The notes beneath the pieces were generated by a model. That model was not told where the DNA came from, ran no database searches, and worked only from the letters and a program-made list of their open reading frames with translations. Of a stretch of DNA of 9,706 nucleotides, positions 1-6,183 are shown piece after piece; the stretch's first letter is position 1; each line of letters starts with the position of its first letter. Location of the stretch: contig CADCQR010000109.1 of assembly GCA_902803685.1 (NCBI GenBank), forward strand, positions 1 to 9,706, in the 5' to 3' direction. This DNA comes from an uncultured Erysipelotrichaceae bacterium. GTDB taxonomy: Bacteria; Bacillota_I; Bacilli_A; RF39; UBA660. Both the position numbers and the translations under genes were made by a program.

Positions 1-1
1 A

Positions 2-1486
2 AGTATGAATAGCAGTTCACATACTTATGATTCTGCAAAGAAGCTAACTAAAAATGCGTATACAAAGACTGGATATACCTTTGCAGGCTGGGCAGCAACA
101 GCTAATGGAAACGTTGAATATACAGACGAACAGAGTGTAAAAAATTTAGCTGTAAGTGGAACAATTAACTTATATGCGAAATGGACAGCAAATACATATA
201 CAGTTAAATATAATGCTAATGGTGGAAGCGGAACTATGAGTGATAGTTCACATACATATGATGTATCTAAGAACTTAACTAAAAATGCATATACAAAAGA
301 CGGATACAAGTTTGCAGGCTGGGCAACAACAGCAGAAGGTAACGTTGAGTATACAGACGAACAGAGTGTAAAAAATTTAGCTACAACTGGAACCACTAAT
401 TTATATGCAAAGTGGATAGATTTAACTCCGCCATCTGCATCGCTTACTGCCAAAAAGTCTGGCACTAGTACAACAGTGGCATCAAATACGTGGGTTAATA
501 CAGATTTATCTATTTCATTTACTAAAGGTACGAATGCTAATGACAGCACTTCTGTAATTTATTATTGTACGGATACTACTAATACATGTTCCCCAACGAC
601 AAAGTACAATTCAAGTTTAACCTTTTCAACAGTTGGAACTAATTATATTCGATACAAAGCGATAACGAATATTTCTAGTACTGAACAGTTATCGTCAAGC
701 ATTAAGAGTTATACTGCTAAAATTGACAAAGAGGCACCAACAATCAATATACAAAAACGTAACGATTATCCACAGCGTAAAAGATTTGTTACTAAAATGT
801 ATGGTGGAAGTGTTGCGTGCTTGTTACAGGTGAAAGTATTGAATTCAAGTGGTACCCTTATTTCTGAAGCATCTCCGACTATTGAAATATATCATTGTAG
901 TTCACCAAAAATTGGTGATGGAAAAAGACTTTATAGTAATACAGCTAAATCAACATGTAAGGGTGATTATTATGGAACTGGTAATAGTAGTTACGGTATA
1001 CATCAAACAGTTTGTAATGGCACTGGTACTAGTTATGTAAGGGATTCTGGTATATCCATTAATTTAGGTGCTGTTTACTCTGTTTCACAGTGGTATATTA
1101 AACCTAAAGCTGCACAATACTTTACAGATTTTTGCTCTTATAATAGCAATGATTCTGTAAGCTCATATTCAGGAACCAAAGCTTATTGTAATAATCTTAC
1201 CGCAGGTATCCCTATAACAAAAACTTTTGCCTCTGGAAGTACTGCTAATAAAAAAAGTGCCACTGAAGGAAAGTTTTTAGAGGCTAAAATTTTGGGGTTA
1301 ACAATAAGTTATTCTGATGGTAGTTATTCAGGATTGGATTCTGAATCTAGAGTTACTAGTGAAAGCAATGTTACTAGCAACAAGACCTTTACTGCAACTG
1401 ACCTAGCGGGTAATACTGCTAGTTGTACATATAATTATAGTAATAGTACTTGTAGTTGTACCGAAGGTTCTTGCTCGGTAAATTAG
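2..1486 (+). CDS. Secreted/surface protein with InlB-type (Flg_new) repeats and Ig-like regions, 5' end missing
   Basis: The frame is open to the left edge. The ATG at position 5 is the internal Met of a repeat (the second copy reads GTMSDSSHTYD at the same place), so the true start lies upstream. Counting from that Met, residues 1-137 hold two Listeria-Bacteroides repeats, each ending in an LYAKW motif with a central GYxFAGWA core. Residues 138-245 look like a bacterial Ig-like domain (TPPSASLTA start, IYYCTDTTNTCSP core, AKIDKEAPT end). Residues 246-430 are unassigned. Residues 435-493 resemble another Ig-like module with a DLAGNTASC motif. Twelve cysteines occur, all from residue 188 on, clustered at the end (474, 483, 485, 490). 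There is no LPXTG motif or C-terminal membrane helix, so any anchor must be N-terminal or non-covalent. Such repeats are typical of exported adhesin-like proteins. The function is inferred and the ligand unknown. Confidence 0.8.
   Translation, partial: SMNSSSHTYDSAKKLTKNAYTKTGYTFAGWAATANGNVEYTDEQSVKNLAVSGTINLYAKWTANTYTVKYNANGGSGTMSDSSHTYDVSKNLTKNAYTKDGYKFAGWATTAEGNVEYTDEQSVKNLATTGTTNLYAKWIDLTPPSASLTAKKSGTSTTVASNTWVNTDLSISFTKGTNANDSTSVIYYCTDTTNTCSPTTKYNSSLTFSTVGTNYIRYKAITNISSTEQLSSSIKSYTAKIDKEAPTINIQKRNDYPQRKRFVTKMYGGSVACLLQVKVLNSSGTLISEASPTIEIYHCSSPKIGDGKRLYSNTAKSTCKGDYYGTGNSSYGIHQTVCNGTGTSYVRDSGISINLGAVYSVSQWYIKPKAAQYFTDFCSYNSNDSVSSYSGTKAYCNNLTAGIPITKTFASGSTANKKSATEGKFLEAKILGLTISYSDGSYSGLDSESRVTSESNVTSNKTFTATDLAGNTASCTYNYSNSTCSCTEGSCSVN
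5..415 (+). repeat. Two tandem in-frame copies of a 231-bp Flg_new repeat
   Basis: The unit starting at 5 recurs at 236, an offset of 231 bp or 77 codons. The second copy is complete only to about 415, where the reading changes to the Ig-like region. Positions 110-151 and 341-382 match over 42 bp with a single third-position change. Elsewhere the copies differ by scattered substitutions. More copies probably lie upstream of the window. Confidence 0.85.
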
Positions 1487-1502
1487 AAAATGGGTGATGT
1501 AG

Positions 1503-2099
1503 ATGAAAGATAAAAAGATTATTATTTTAGTGATGATATTGCCTATTATTATTGGAACGATTACTTTTTGGCTAGTTGGTAAAAATAGGAATTCTAATAT
1601 TGATGATTATGATATTACCAATAAAGTATTTCATTACGCCATGTATATTCCAGGATCAAAGTATTCTCAGACATACGTTTTTGAAAAGGATGGTACGTAT
1701 TATAATTTTTCAAATGAGTATGACGAAGATAGTACTTTAAGAGTTGTAAAGGGCACATGGAAAAGAAATGAAGCTGGGATGGTTGATATTAACTATGAAT
1801 TGGGAATATTCTACGAAGGAGGACACATTGTTAATACGGACGAACATGATTATTTTAATATGAGGCGAGTTGATTATGTGTTGGAAAAACGAGTATTTAA
1901 AGGAATCACTTCTGTAAAATATAGTCATATGCATGGTGAAAAAGATGAAAAATATCAGGACTATATATACATTAACGACAATGTATACTATCCTATTTAT
2001 GAGTTTGAAAGCAAGACTGATTTGTATAAAAAGTTAGAAGAGATGTACGGTGAGAAATTCAAATTATTAGTTGATGATAATGTTAAAGCTATTGAATAG
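1503..2099 (+). CDS. Membrane-anchored small protein of unknown function
   Basis: This is a 198-residue protein I do not recognise. Residues 5-25 are a hydrophobic helix after a basic MKDKK start, with no cysteine that could form a lipobox, so it is either an uncleaved signal anchor or a signal peptide. The rest is hydrophilic and rich in aromatic and acidic residues, with strand-like alternation. The FEKDGTYYNF (60-69) and GTWK (84-87) pieces resemble the repeating pattern seen in lipocalin-like small domains, but this is only a pattern resemblance. A GGTGAT ribosome site lies 5 nt before the ATG, 16 nt after the upstream gene's stop. The gene is therefore probably cotranscribed with the surface protein and likely acts outside the membrane. 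A terminator follows. Confidence 0.8.
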   Translation: MKDKKIIILVMILPIIIGTITFWLVGKNRNSNIDDYDITNKVFHYAMYIPGSKYSQTYVFEKDGTYYNFSNEYDEDSTLRVVKGTWKRNEAGMVDINYELGIFYEGGHIVNTDEHDYFNMRRVDYVLEKRVFKGITSVKYSHMHGEKDEKYQDYIYINDNVYYPIYEFESKTDLYKKLEEMYGEKFKLLVDDNVKAIE

Positions 2100-2108
2100 C
2101 GCAGTTAG

Positions 2109-2132
2109 AAAGAGTCTTATGGGCTCTTTTTT
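2109..2132 (+). terminator. Intrinsic terminator after the surface-protein unit
   Basis: An 8-bp stem pairs AAAGAGTC (2109-2116, one T-G wobble) with GGCTCTTT (2122-2129) around a 5-nt loop, and a run of six T (2127-2132) overlaps the 3' arm. It starts 10 nt after the stop of the upstream gene and separates it from the phosphoketolase promoter. Confidence 0.85.
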
Positions 2133-2134
2133 AC

Positions 2135-2163
2135 TTTATTTTTTTTTATAAATACATTATAAT
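2135..2163 (+). promoter_or_regulatory. Probable sigma-A promoter of the phosphoketolase gene
   Basis: A perfect TATAAT lies at 2158-2163, 24 nt before the start codon. The hexamer 17 nt upstream (TTTATT, 2135-2140) is a poor -35 match inside a T-rich run, so only the -10 is convincing. The predicted 5' leader is very short (about 18-20 nt), leaving room only for the ribosome site AGGAGG (2174-2179). Confidence 0.6.
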
Positions 2164-2187
2164 CTTATATGATAGGAGGTTAGCGAT

Positions 2188-4527
2188 ATGGCACTATCTA
2201 AAAAAGAATTAAGAAATATGAATGCTTATTTTAGAGCATTAAATTATTTATCTGTAGCTCAATTATATTTGCTTGATAATCCTTTACTCAGAAGGCCACT
2301 AGAAGTTACTGATATTAAACCAAATGTTGTAGGTCATTGGGGAACAACCCCCGGTCAAAATATGATATATATGCATTTAAATAGAATAATAAAGAAATAT
2401 AATTTAAAAATGATATATATTTCGGGGCCCGGACATGGTGGACAAGCTATGGTAGCTAATAATTATTTGGAAGGTGTATACACCAAGTTTTATCCAGAAA
2501 TAACAGAGGATGAAGAAGGCTTAAAAAAACTTTGTAAACAATTTAGCTTCCCCGGTGGTATTTCATCACATGTTGCCCCAGAAACGCCAGGTTCGATTCA
2601 TGAAGGTGGTGAGTTAGGTTATAGCTTAGCACATGCAGCAGGTGCTGTTTTGGATAATAAGGATTTGATTGCTGCTTGTGTTGTTGGGGATGGAGAGGCC
2701 GAAACTGGTCCTCTAGCAACAAGCTGGCACATTAATAAATTTTTGAATCGCAAGAATGATGGTGTTGTTTTGCCGATATTACATCGAAATGGCTACAAGA
2801 TTGCTAATCCTACAGTTTTCGGAAGAATGAGTCATGATGAAATTGAAGATTTCTTTTATGGATTAGGATGGAAACCATATTTTGTAACAGGTTCTGATAT
2901 TGATAAAGTAAACATAGATCTTTCAAAAGTTATGGATACCGTTGTTAAGGATATTAGACGTATTAAAGAAAAGGGTACAGGCATGTATCCAGTGATTATT
3001 TTAACTACACCAAAAGGTTGGACTGGGCCCAAAGAATTTAACGATAAAAAGATTGAAGGAAGCTTTAGAGCTCATCAGGTCCCTGTTCTATATAACCGTG
3101 AAAGTACTGAGAATTTACCATATATAGAGAAGTGGTTAAAGAGCTATAATCCAGATGAACTATTTGATAGTAACGGTAGATTAATCAAAGAATTGCGAGA
3201 TATGAATCCGCCAATTAGTAAGTGTATGGGAATGAGTAGCCATGCAAATGGTGGATTATTATTAAAAGAAATAATTACTCCGCGTTGGGAAGATTACGCT
3301 CTTAAAGTTAAATTTCCTGGTGAATTTATGGCTCAAGATACAATAGAATTAGGCAATTATATACGAGATATTTTTACGTTAAATAAGAGCAATAAAAATT
3401 TTCGTATTTTTGGTCCTGATGAAGCTTTGTCTAATAGACTTAATCATGTGTTTGAATCTGAAAATCGTACTTGGAACTTTAAAATGTTAAAAAATGATGA
3501 ATTTTTAGCAACTGATGGAAGAGTAATGGATTCATATTTATCAGAACATTTATGCGAAGGTATGCTGGAAGGATATCTATTAACTGGAAGATATGGTTTT
3601 ATTCACAGTTATGAAGCTTTTGTAAGAATTGTTGATTCAATGGCTTCTCAACATGCTAAGTGGTTAAAAGTATGTAATCAATTAGAATGGAGGGCACCAA
3701 TTGCATCCCTAAACTTTTTACTTGTTTCACATGTTTTTCAACAAGATCATAATGGTTATACGCACCAAGACCCCGGTTTTTTAAATCATTTAGTAACTAA
3801 GAAGGCAGATGTTGTTCGTATGTATTTGCCGCCAGATACCAATTGCTTACTTTCTTGCTTTGATCATTGTATTAAAACTAAAAATTATGTAAATGTCATA
3901 GTAGCCTCTAAGCATCCAAGACCACAGTGGCTTAACATGGCACAGGCAAAGAAACATTGTAAGGCAGGTCTTGGAATATGGGATTTTGCTTCAAATGATG
4001 GTGGCAATCCAGATGTTATTATGGCTTGCTGTGGTGAAACACCAACATTAGAAACCCTTGCAGCTGTTGATATCTTAAGACAGAGTGTAAAAGATATAAA
4101 AATTAGGGTAGTTAATATTGTCGATTTGATGAAATTACAATCTCCTGACACTCATCCTCATGGTATGAGTGATGAAGAATTTGATAATATCTTTACTAAA
4201 GACAAGCCAATTATATTCAATTTCCATGGATATCCATTTTTGATTCACCAATTAATGTATAAACGTTATAATAGAAATCTTCATGTTCATGGTTATCAAG
4301 AAGAGGGTACTATAACCACCACTTTTGATATACGAGTTCAAAATGAAATTGACAGATTTCATTTAGTGGAGGCGGTATTAAAAGAAATACCAAGATATAG
4401 AAAAAATGGGCTTCCACTAATTACCTGGTGTCATGATATGTTAAAGCAACATAAAGCCTATATTACAGAAATGGGTGAAGACTTACCATATATAAGAAAT
4501 TGGAAATGGCGTGGTTTTGATGACTAA
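2188..4527 (+). CDS. xfp: Xylulose-5-phosphate/fructose-6-phosphate phosphoketolase
   Basis: This thiamine-diphosphate enzyme of the cytosol cleaves xylulose 5-phosphate (and in many members fructose 6-phosphate) with phosphate to acetyl phosphate plus glyceraldehyde 3-phosphate or erythrose 4-phosphate. It is 779 residues, close to the usual 790-825. Both family signatures are present: EGGELGYSLAHAAGA (139-153) and GDGEAETGP (167-175). Residues matching the active-site set of bifidobacterial enzymes are visible: H50 (GHWG), H83 (GHGG), H128, H296 (RAHQVP), E457, and H521 and H526 (HNGYTH). The ATG has an ideal AGGAGG 8 nt upstream. Acetyl phosphate would feed acetate kinase and ATP formation, but that gene is not in the window. 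The stop overlaps the next gene. The family call is secure; the preference between the two sugar phosphates cannot be read from the sequence. Confidence 0.97.
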   Translation: MALSKKELRNMNAYFRALNYLSVAQLYLLDNPLLRRPLEVTDIKPNVVGHWGTTPGQNMIYMHLNRIIKKYNLKMIYISGPGHGGQAMVANNYLEGVYTKFYPEITEDEEGLKKLCKQFSFPGGISSHVAPETPGSIHEGGELGYSLAHAAGAVLDNKDLIAACVVGDGEAETGPLATSWHINKFLNRKNDGVVLPILHRNGYKIANPTVFGRMSHDEIEDFFYGLGWKPYFVTGSDIDKVNIDLSKVMDTVVKDIRRIKEKGTGMYPVIILTTPKGWTGPKEFNDKKIEGSFRAHQVPVLYNRESTENLPYIEKWLKSYNPDELFDSNGRLIKELRDMNPPISKCMGMSSHANGGLLLKEIITPRWEDYALKVKFPGEFMAQDTIELGNYIRDIFTLNKSNKNFRIFGPDEALSNRLNHVFESENRTWNFKMLKNDEFLATDGRVMDSYLSEHLCEGMLEGYLLTGRYGFIHSYEAFVRIVDSMASQHAKWLKVCNQLEWRAPIASLNFLLVSHVFQQDHNGYTHQDPGFLNHLVTKKADVVRMYLPPDTNCLLSCFDHCIKTKNYVNVIVASKHPRPQWLNMAQAKKHCKAGLGIWDFASNDGGNPDVIMACCGETPTLETLAAVDILRQSVKDIKIRVVNIVDLMKLQSPDTHPHGMSDEEFDNIFTKDKPIIFNFHGYPFLIHQLMYKRYNRNLHVHGYQEEGTITTTFDIRVQNEIDRFHLVEAVLKEIPRYRKNGLPLITWCHDMLKQHKAYITEMGEDLPYIRNWKWRGFDD

Positions 4528-5077
4528 TATTTATTATTCAAAGTTCAATATTAAAGATATTTTTGTAGTAATATTATTTAGTATAGGTGTTGTTTCTTTA
4601 CTTTTTAATTATTATATTTCATTAGTAATGTTAATAATTATTGTCTCAATATTTAATGGCCAATTTACGGATGATTTATTTGTAATTCAAGATAAACGTA
4701 TATATTTCCTATCCAAAAATAAATCTATGAATTTGCGTTATCCTATTTTAATTGTATTATTTTTGGGTTTAGGCCTATGTTTTTGTAGGTATTATATTAT
4801 TTCACTAAGTATATTTTATTCAATAATATTACTTGAATACATTGTTGACTTAATAGTTTATTTAGGAATAATAAGAAAAATTGCTGGAACTGATATATTG
4901 AAAGATAAATTGCCTGACTATAAATATTATTTATTGACAAGTGCAAAGGGAAAGAAATCTATTTATGAGTTTGAATTGGATAGCATCGATACTCATGAAC
5001 AAATATCTATTGAATACAAAATGAGTAAAAGTATATTTATGTATAAGGAATTGTGTAAACAGATAGAGAACTTATAA
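4520..5077 (+). CDS. Small polytopic membrane protein of unknown function
   Basis: This is a 185-residue protein I do not recognise. Four hydrophobic helices can be drawn: about 13-29, 31-46, 74-89 and 92-118. The C-terminal 65 residues are charged and contain an LPDYKYYLLTSAKGKKSIYEF stretch, probably cytoplasmic. I chose the ATG at 4520, which overlaps the phosphoketolase stop by 8 nt (ATGACTAA). In-frame GTG (4511) and TTG (4517) starts also exist and would add three residues at most. No good Shine-Dalgarno is visible before any of them, which suggests translational coupling to xfp. Codon use is very AT-rich with many Ile and Leu. The 3' end overlaps an intrinsic terminator. Confidence 0.75.
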   Translation: MTNIYYSKFNIKDIFVVILFSIGVVSLLFNYYISLVMLIIIVSIFNGQFTDDLFVIQDKRIYFLSKNKSMNLRYPILIVLFLGLGLCFCRYYIISLSIFYSIILLEYIVDLIVYLGIIRKIAGTDILKDKLPDYKYYLLTSAKGKKSIYEFELDSIDTHEQISIEYKMSKSIFMYKELCKQIENL

Positions 5078-5093
5078 CTTTTCTATCTTTTTT
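5061..5093 (+). terminator. Intrinsic terminator overlapping the end of the membrane-protein gene
   Basis: A 10-bp stem pairs AGATAGAGAA (5061-5070) with TTTTCTATCT (5079-5088), with one G-T wobble and an 8-nt loop, followed by T through 5093. The 5' arm lies within the last codons of the gene at 4520-5077. It closes the xfp unit just before the hsp20 promoter. Confidence 0.75.
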
Positions 5094-5121
5094 GCATATA
5101 TATTTTAATTTTGTGTATAAT
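5092..5121 (+). promoter_or_regulatory. Sigma-A promoter of hsp20
   Basis: TTGCAT (5092-5097) and a perfect TATAAT (5116-5121) are separated by 18 nt. The predicted transcription start (about 5128) falls inside the CIRCE element immediately downstream, so a bound repressor would block initiation. The -35 overlaps the T-run of the upstream terminator. Confidence 0.75.
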
Positions 5122-5157
5122 ATTATTAGCACTTATCATTGACAAGTGCTAATAATA
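5121..5157 (+). promoter_or_regulatory. CIRCE operator (HrcA binding site)
   Basis: The core is TTAGCACTT, nine bases (5135-5143), then AAGTGCTAA, at 5126-5152. The established CIRCE consensus is TTAGCACTC-N9-GAGTGCTAA, so each arm differs only at its innermost base, and symmetrically. The complementarity runs on to 14 bp per arm (5121-5134 with 5144-5157). HrcA represses heat-shock genes through this element, and its placement just after the -10 fits that role. The hrcA gene itself is not in the window. Confidence 0.93.
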
Positions 5158-5172
5158 GTGGTATAACATATT

Positions 5173-5192
5173 TGTACATGGTTAAATGTACA
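5173..5192 (+). other. Small hairpin / repeated TGTACATG in the hsp20 leader
   Basis: TGTACATG occurs at 5173-5180 and again at 5187-5194. TGTACAT (5173-5179) can pair with ATGTACA (5186-5192) around a 6-nt loop, ending just before the ribosome site GAAAGG (5194-5199). No segment that would pair with the ribosome site itself is evident, so an RNA-thermometer role is only speculative. Confidence 0.4.
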
Positions 5193-5202
5193 TGAAAGGT
5201 AG

Positions 5203-5601
5203 ATGAAATTTATGGAATTATTTCCAAGAAGATATTTTGATGACAATTTCTTTGATTTTATGCCAGCTAAAATGGATACAATGAAGTGTGATATTTATGA
5301 AAAAGATGGTAATTATCATATAGAGATGGATTTACCTGGATTTAAAAAAGAAGATATTTCCATTGAAGCTAAGGATGGATATTTGACAATCAAAGCAACT
5401 AAGAACGAATCTAATAATGAAGAAGATGATAGTAGAAATTATATTAGACGTGAGAGGATTTATGGTAGTTATGAAAGGTCTTTCACGTTAGGGGATTTAG
5501 ATCAAGATAGCATTAGCGCATCGTTCAATGACGGAACACTTGTTGTTGTTGTACCAAAGAAAGAAGTCGCTGATAATAAAAAAGTAATTGAAATTGCTTA
5601 A
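5203..5601 (+). CDS. Small heat-shock protein, Hsp20/alpha-crystallin family
   Basis: This ATP-independent cytosolic chaperone would hold unfolding proteins until Hsp70/ClpB systems refold them. It is 132 residues, a little short of the usual 140-150 for bacterial members. After a short FPRRYFDDNFFDF N-terminal arm, the alpha-crystallin domain spans about 27-118. It carries DLPGFKKEDI (43-52), a charged NNEEDD loop (71-76) and the hallmark SFNDGTLVVVVPK (107-119), a variant of A-x-x-x-x-G-V-L. The C-terminal I-x-I oligomerisation motif is present as IEI (129-131). The start at 5203 has GAAAGG only 3 nt upstream, while an ATG three codons later (5212) would have 12 nt, so the exact start is uncertain. 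The gene has its own CIRCE-controlled promoter and terminator. Confidence 0.95.
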   Translation: MKFMELFPRRYFDDNFFDFMPAKMDTMKCDIYEKDGNYHIEMDLPGFKKEDISIEAKDGYLTIKATKNESNNEEDDSRNYIRRERIYGSYERSFTLGDLDQDSISASFNDGTLVVVVPKKEVADNKKVIEIA

Positions 5602-5625
5602 TGAAAAATTTAAAAAATTTAAAGC

Positions 5626-5655
5626 AGGACTGTTGATGTGAACAGTCCTTTTCTT
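5626..5655 (+). terminator. Intrinsic terminator of hsp20
   Basis: A perfect 9-bp stem, AGGACTGTT (5626-5634) with AACAGTCCT (5641-5649), encloses a GATGTG loop and is followed by TTTTCTT. It lies 24 nt after the hsp20 stop and is the most stable hairpin I saw in the window. Confidence 0.92.
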
Positions 5656-5668
5656 ATGTTAATAATAT

Positions 5669-5696
5669 TTGACTAGATTGTTTTTACTGCTATAAT
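5669..5696 (+). promoter_or_regulatory. Sigma-A promoter of the 90-residue hypothetical gene
   Basis: TTGACT (5669-5674) and TATAAT (5691-5696) are separated by 16 nt, the best consensus promoter in the window. The predicted leader runs from about 5703 to 5745. No operator-like repeat is evident beside it. Confidence 0.8.
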
Positions 5697-5745
5697 AATC
5701 ATGTGAATTTTTATTATAATATTATGACAAATTTAGGTGATATTT

Positions 5746-6018
5746 ATGAGTGAATTTGAAGATTATATTTTAGATGTTGGAAGTTCTTTGGATTTTTCTT
5801 CAGGTAATTTTATTGATAATGGTAAAGGCCTTTTTCTAACTAAGAAAGAAATTGAAGTCTTAGATAATTATGGGATTTCATATCAGAATTATAAATCATT
5901 GAATGAACTGGTATGCTTTATAAATAATTATTTAAACCAAGGCGATGATTGCGATGATTTAATGGAAATATTGATTTCAATGTCAGAAAGAGATTATTAT
6001 CTTAATGTTAATAATTAG
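5746..6018 (+). CDS. Small acidic protein of unknown function
   Basis: This is a 90-residue protein I cannot assign. The ATG at 5746 has AGGTGA (5735-5740) 5 nt upstream. An in-frame GTG at 5737 lies inside that ribosome site and is not the start. The protein is acidic, with no signal peptide or membrane helix, and is probably cytosolic and mixed helical. It has a LTKKEIEVLDNYGISY segment (32-47), a SLNELVCFINNYL helix (51-63) and a DDCDDLMEILISMSERDYY tail. The pattern is reminiscent of small conserved proteins I associate with gut Mollicutes-type genomes, but that is memory, not a search. It has its own promoter and sits between two terminated or separately promoted units, so it is probably monocistronic. 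Confidence 0.75.
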   Translation: MSEFEDYILDVGSSLDFSSGNFIDNGKGLFLTKKEIEVLDNYGISYQNYKSLNELVCFINNYLNQGDDCDDLMEILISMSERDYYLNVNN

Positions 6019-6068
6019 TTGTTTAATGTGAAATTATAGTGAAGTTGCTTTAATTGTCTCTTTTTATT

Positions 6069-6077
6069 TGATATAAT
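6069..6077 (+). promoter_or_regulatory. Extended -10 promoter of the cysteine desulfurase operon
   Basis: TGATATAAT at 6069-6077 is a perfect extended -10 (TGnTATAAT). The 17-nt-upstream hexamer TTTAAT (6049-6054) is weak, which is tolerated with an extended -10. Transcription would start near 6083-6084, giving a leader of about 100 nt. A second TATAAT at 6120-6125 lacks a good -35. Confidence 0.65.
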
Positions 6078-6080
6078 TTT

Positions 6081-6119
6081 TTAGAAAAGGGTAAGTTTCT
6101 AATATAAGTTAATTAACTT
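6081..6119 (+). promoter_or_regulatory. Inverted repeats in the cysteine desulfurase leader, possible operator
   Basis: TTAGAAA (6081-6087) is complementary to TTTCTAA (6096-6102), with loop AGGGTAAG. Just after it, AAGTTAATTAACTT (6106-6119) is a perfect 14-bp palindrome. The palindrome abuts the second -10-like TATAAT. Either repeat could be a regulator site or an RNA fold. I recognise no named operator consensus, and AT-rich DNA yields such palindromes by chance. Confidence 0.4.
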
Positions 6120-6142
6120 TATAATAATTCTTTATAGAAAGG

Positions 6143-6173
6143 AATCTAATAAGGTGTTAGCCCAAATTAGATT
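6143..6173 (+). other. Hairpin between ribosome site and start codon of the cysteine desulfurase
   Basis: AATCTAAT (6143-6150) is perfectly complementary to ATTAGATT (6166-6173), with a 15-nt loop. It lies between the only good Shine-Dalgarno (AGAAAGG, 6136-6142) and the preferred ATG at 6184. Folded, it would bring the ribosome site to within about 10 nt of that ATG. Unfolded, the same ribosome site would serve the in-frame GTG at 6154. Confidence 0.45.
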
Positions 6174-6183
6174 ATTTAGATGT

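Noticed and set aside
25..549. Long minus-strand open frame opposite the adhesin repeats
   Set aside because: It mirrors the repeat codons of the + strand gene, has no ribosome site, and its repeated hydrophobic segments are the antisense of the Flg_new repeats.
849..1040. Second + strand frame within the surface-protein gene
   Set aside because: It is a low-complexity shadow frame without a ribosome site, inside a well-supported gene.
3885..4151. Minus-strand open frame inside the phosphoketolase gene
   Set aside because: It is antisense to a fully conserved enzyme region, with no promoter or ribosome site.
5178..5195. Tiny upstream frame MVKCT before hsp20
   Set aside because: It has no ribosome site and arises from the repeated TGTACATG; five codons by chance are expected.
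5715..5720. Second TATAAT before the 90-residue gene
   Set aside because: There is no acceptable -35 at the right distance, and the TTGACT/TATAAT pair at 5669-5696 is far better.
6033..6069. Possible terminator after the 90-residue hypothetical gene
   Set aside because: Only a bulged AATTA/TAATT and AAG/CTT stem precedes a T-rich run; it is too weak to call.
6083..6183. T-box or SAM riboswitch in the desulfurase leader
   Set aside because: The leader is too short and lacks the T-box GGTGG-type sequence, specifier stem and terminator; no known riboswitch core was seen.
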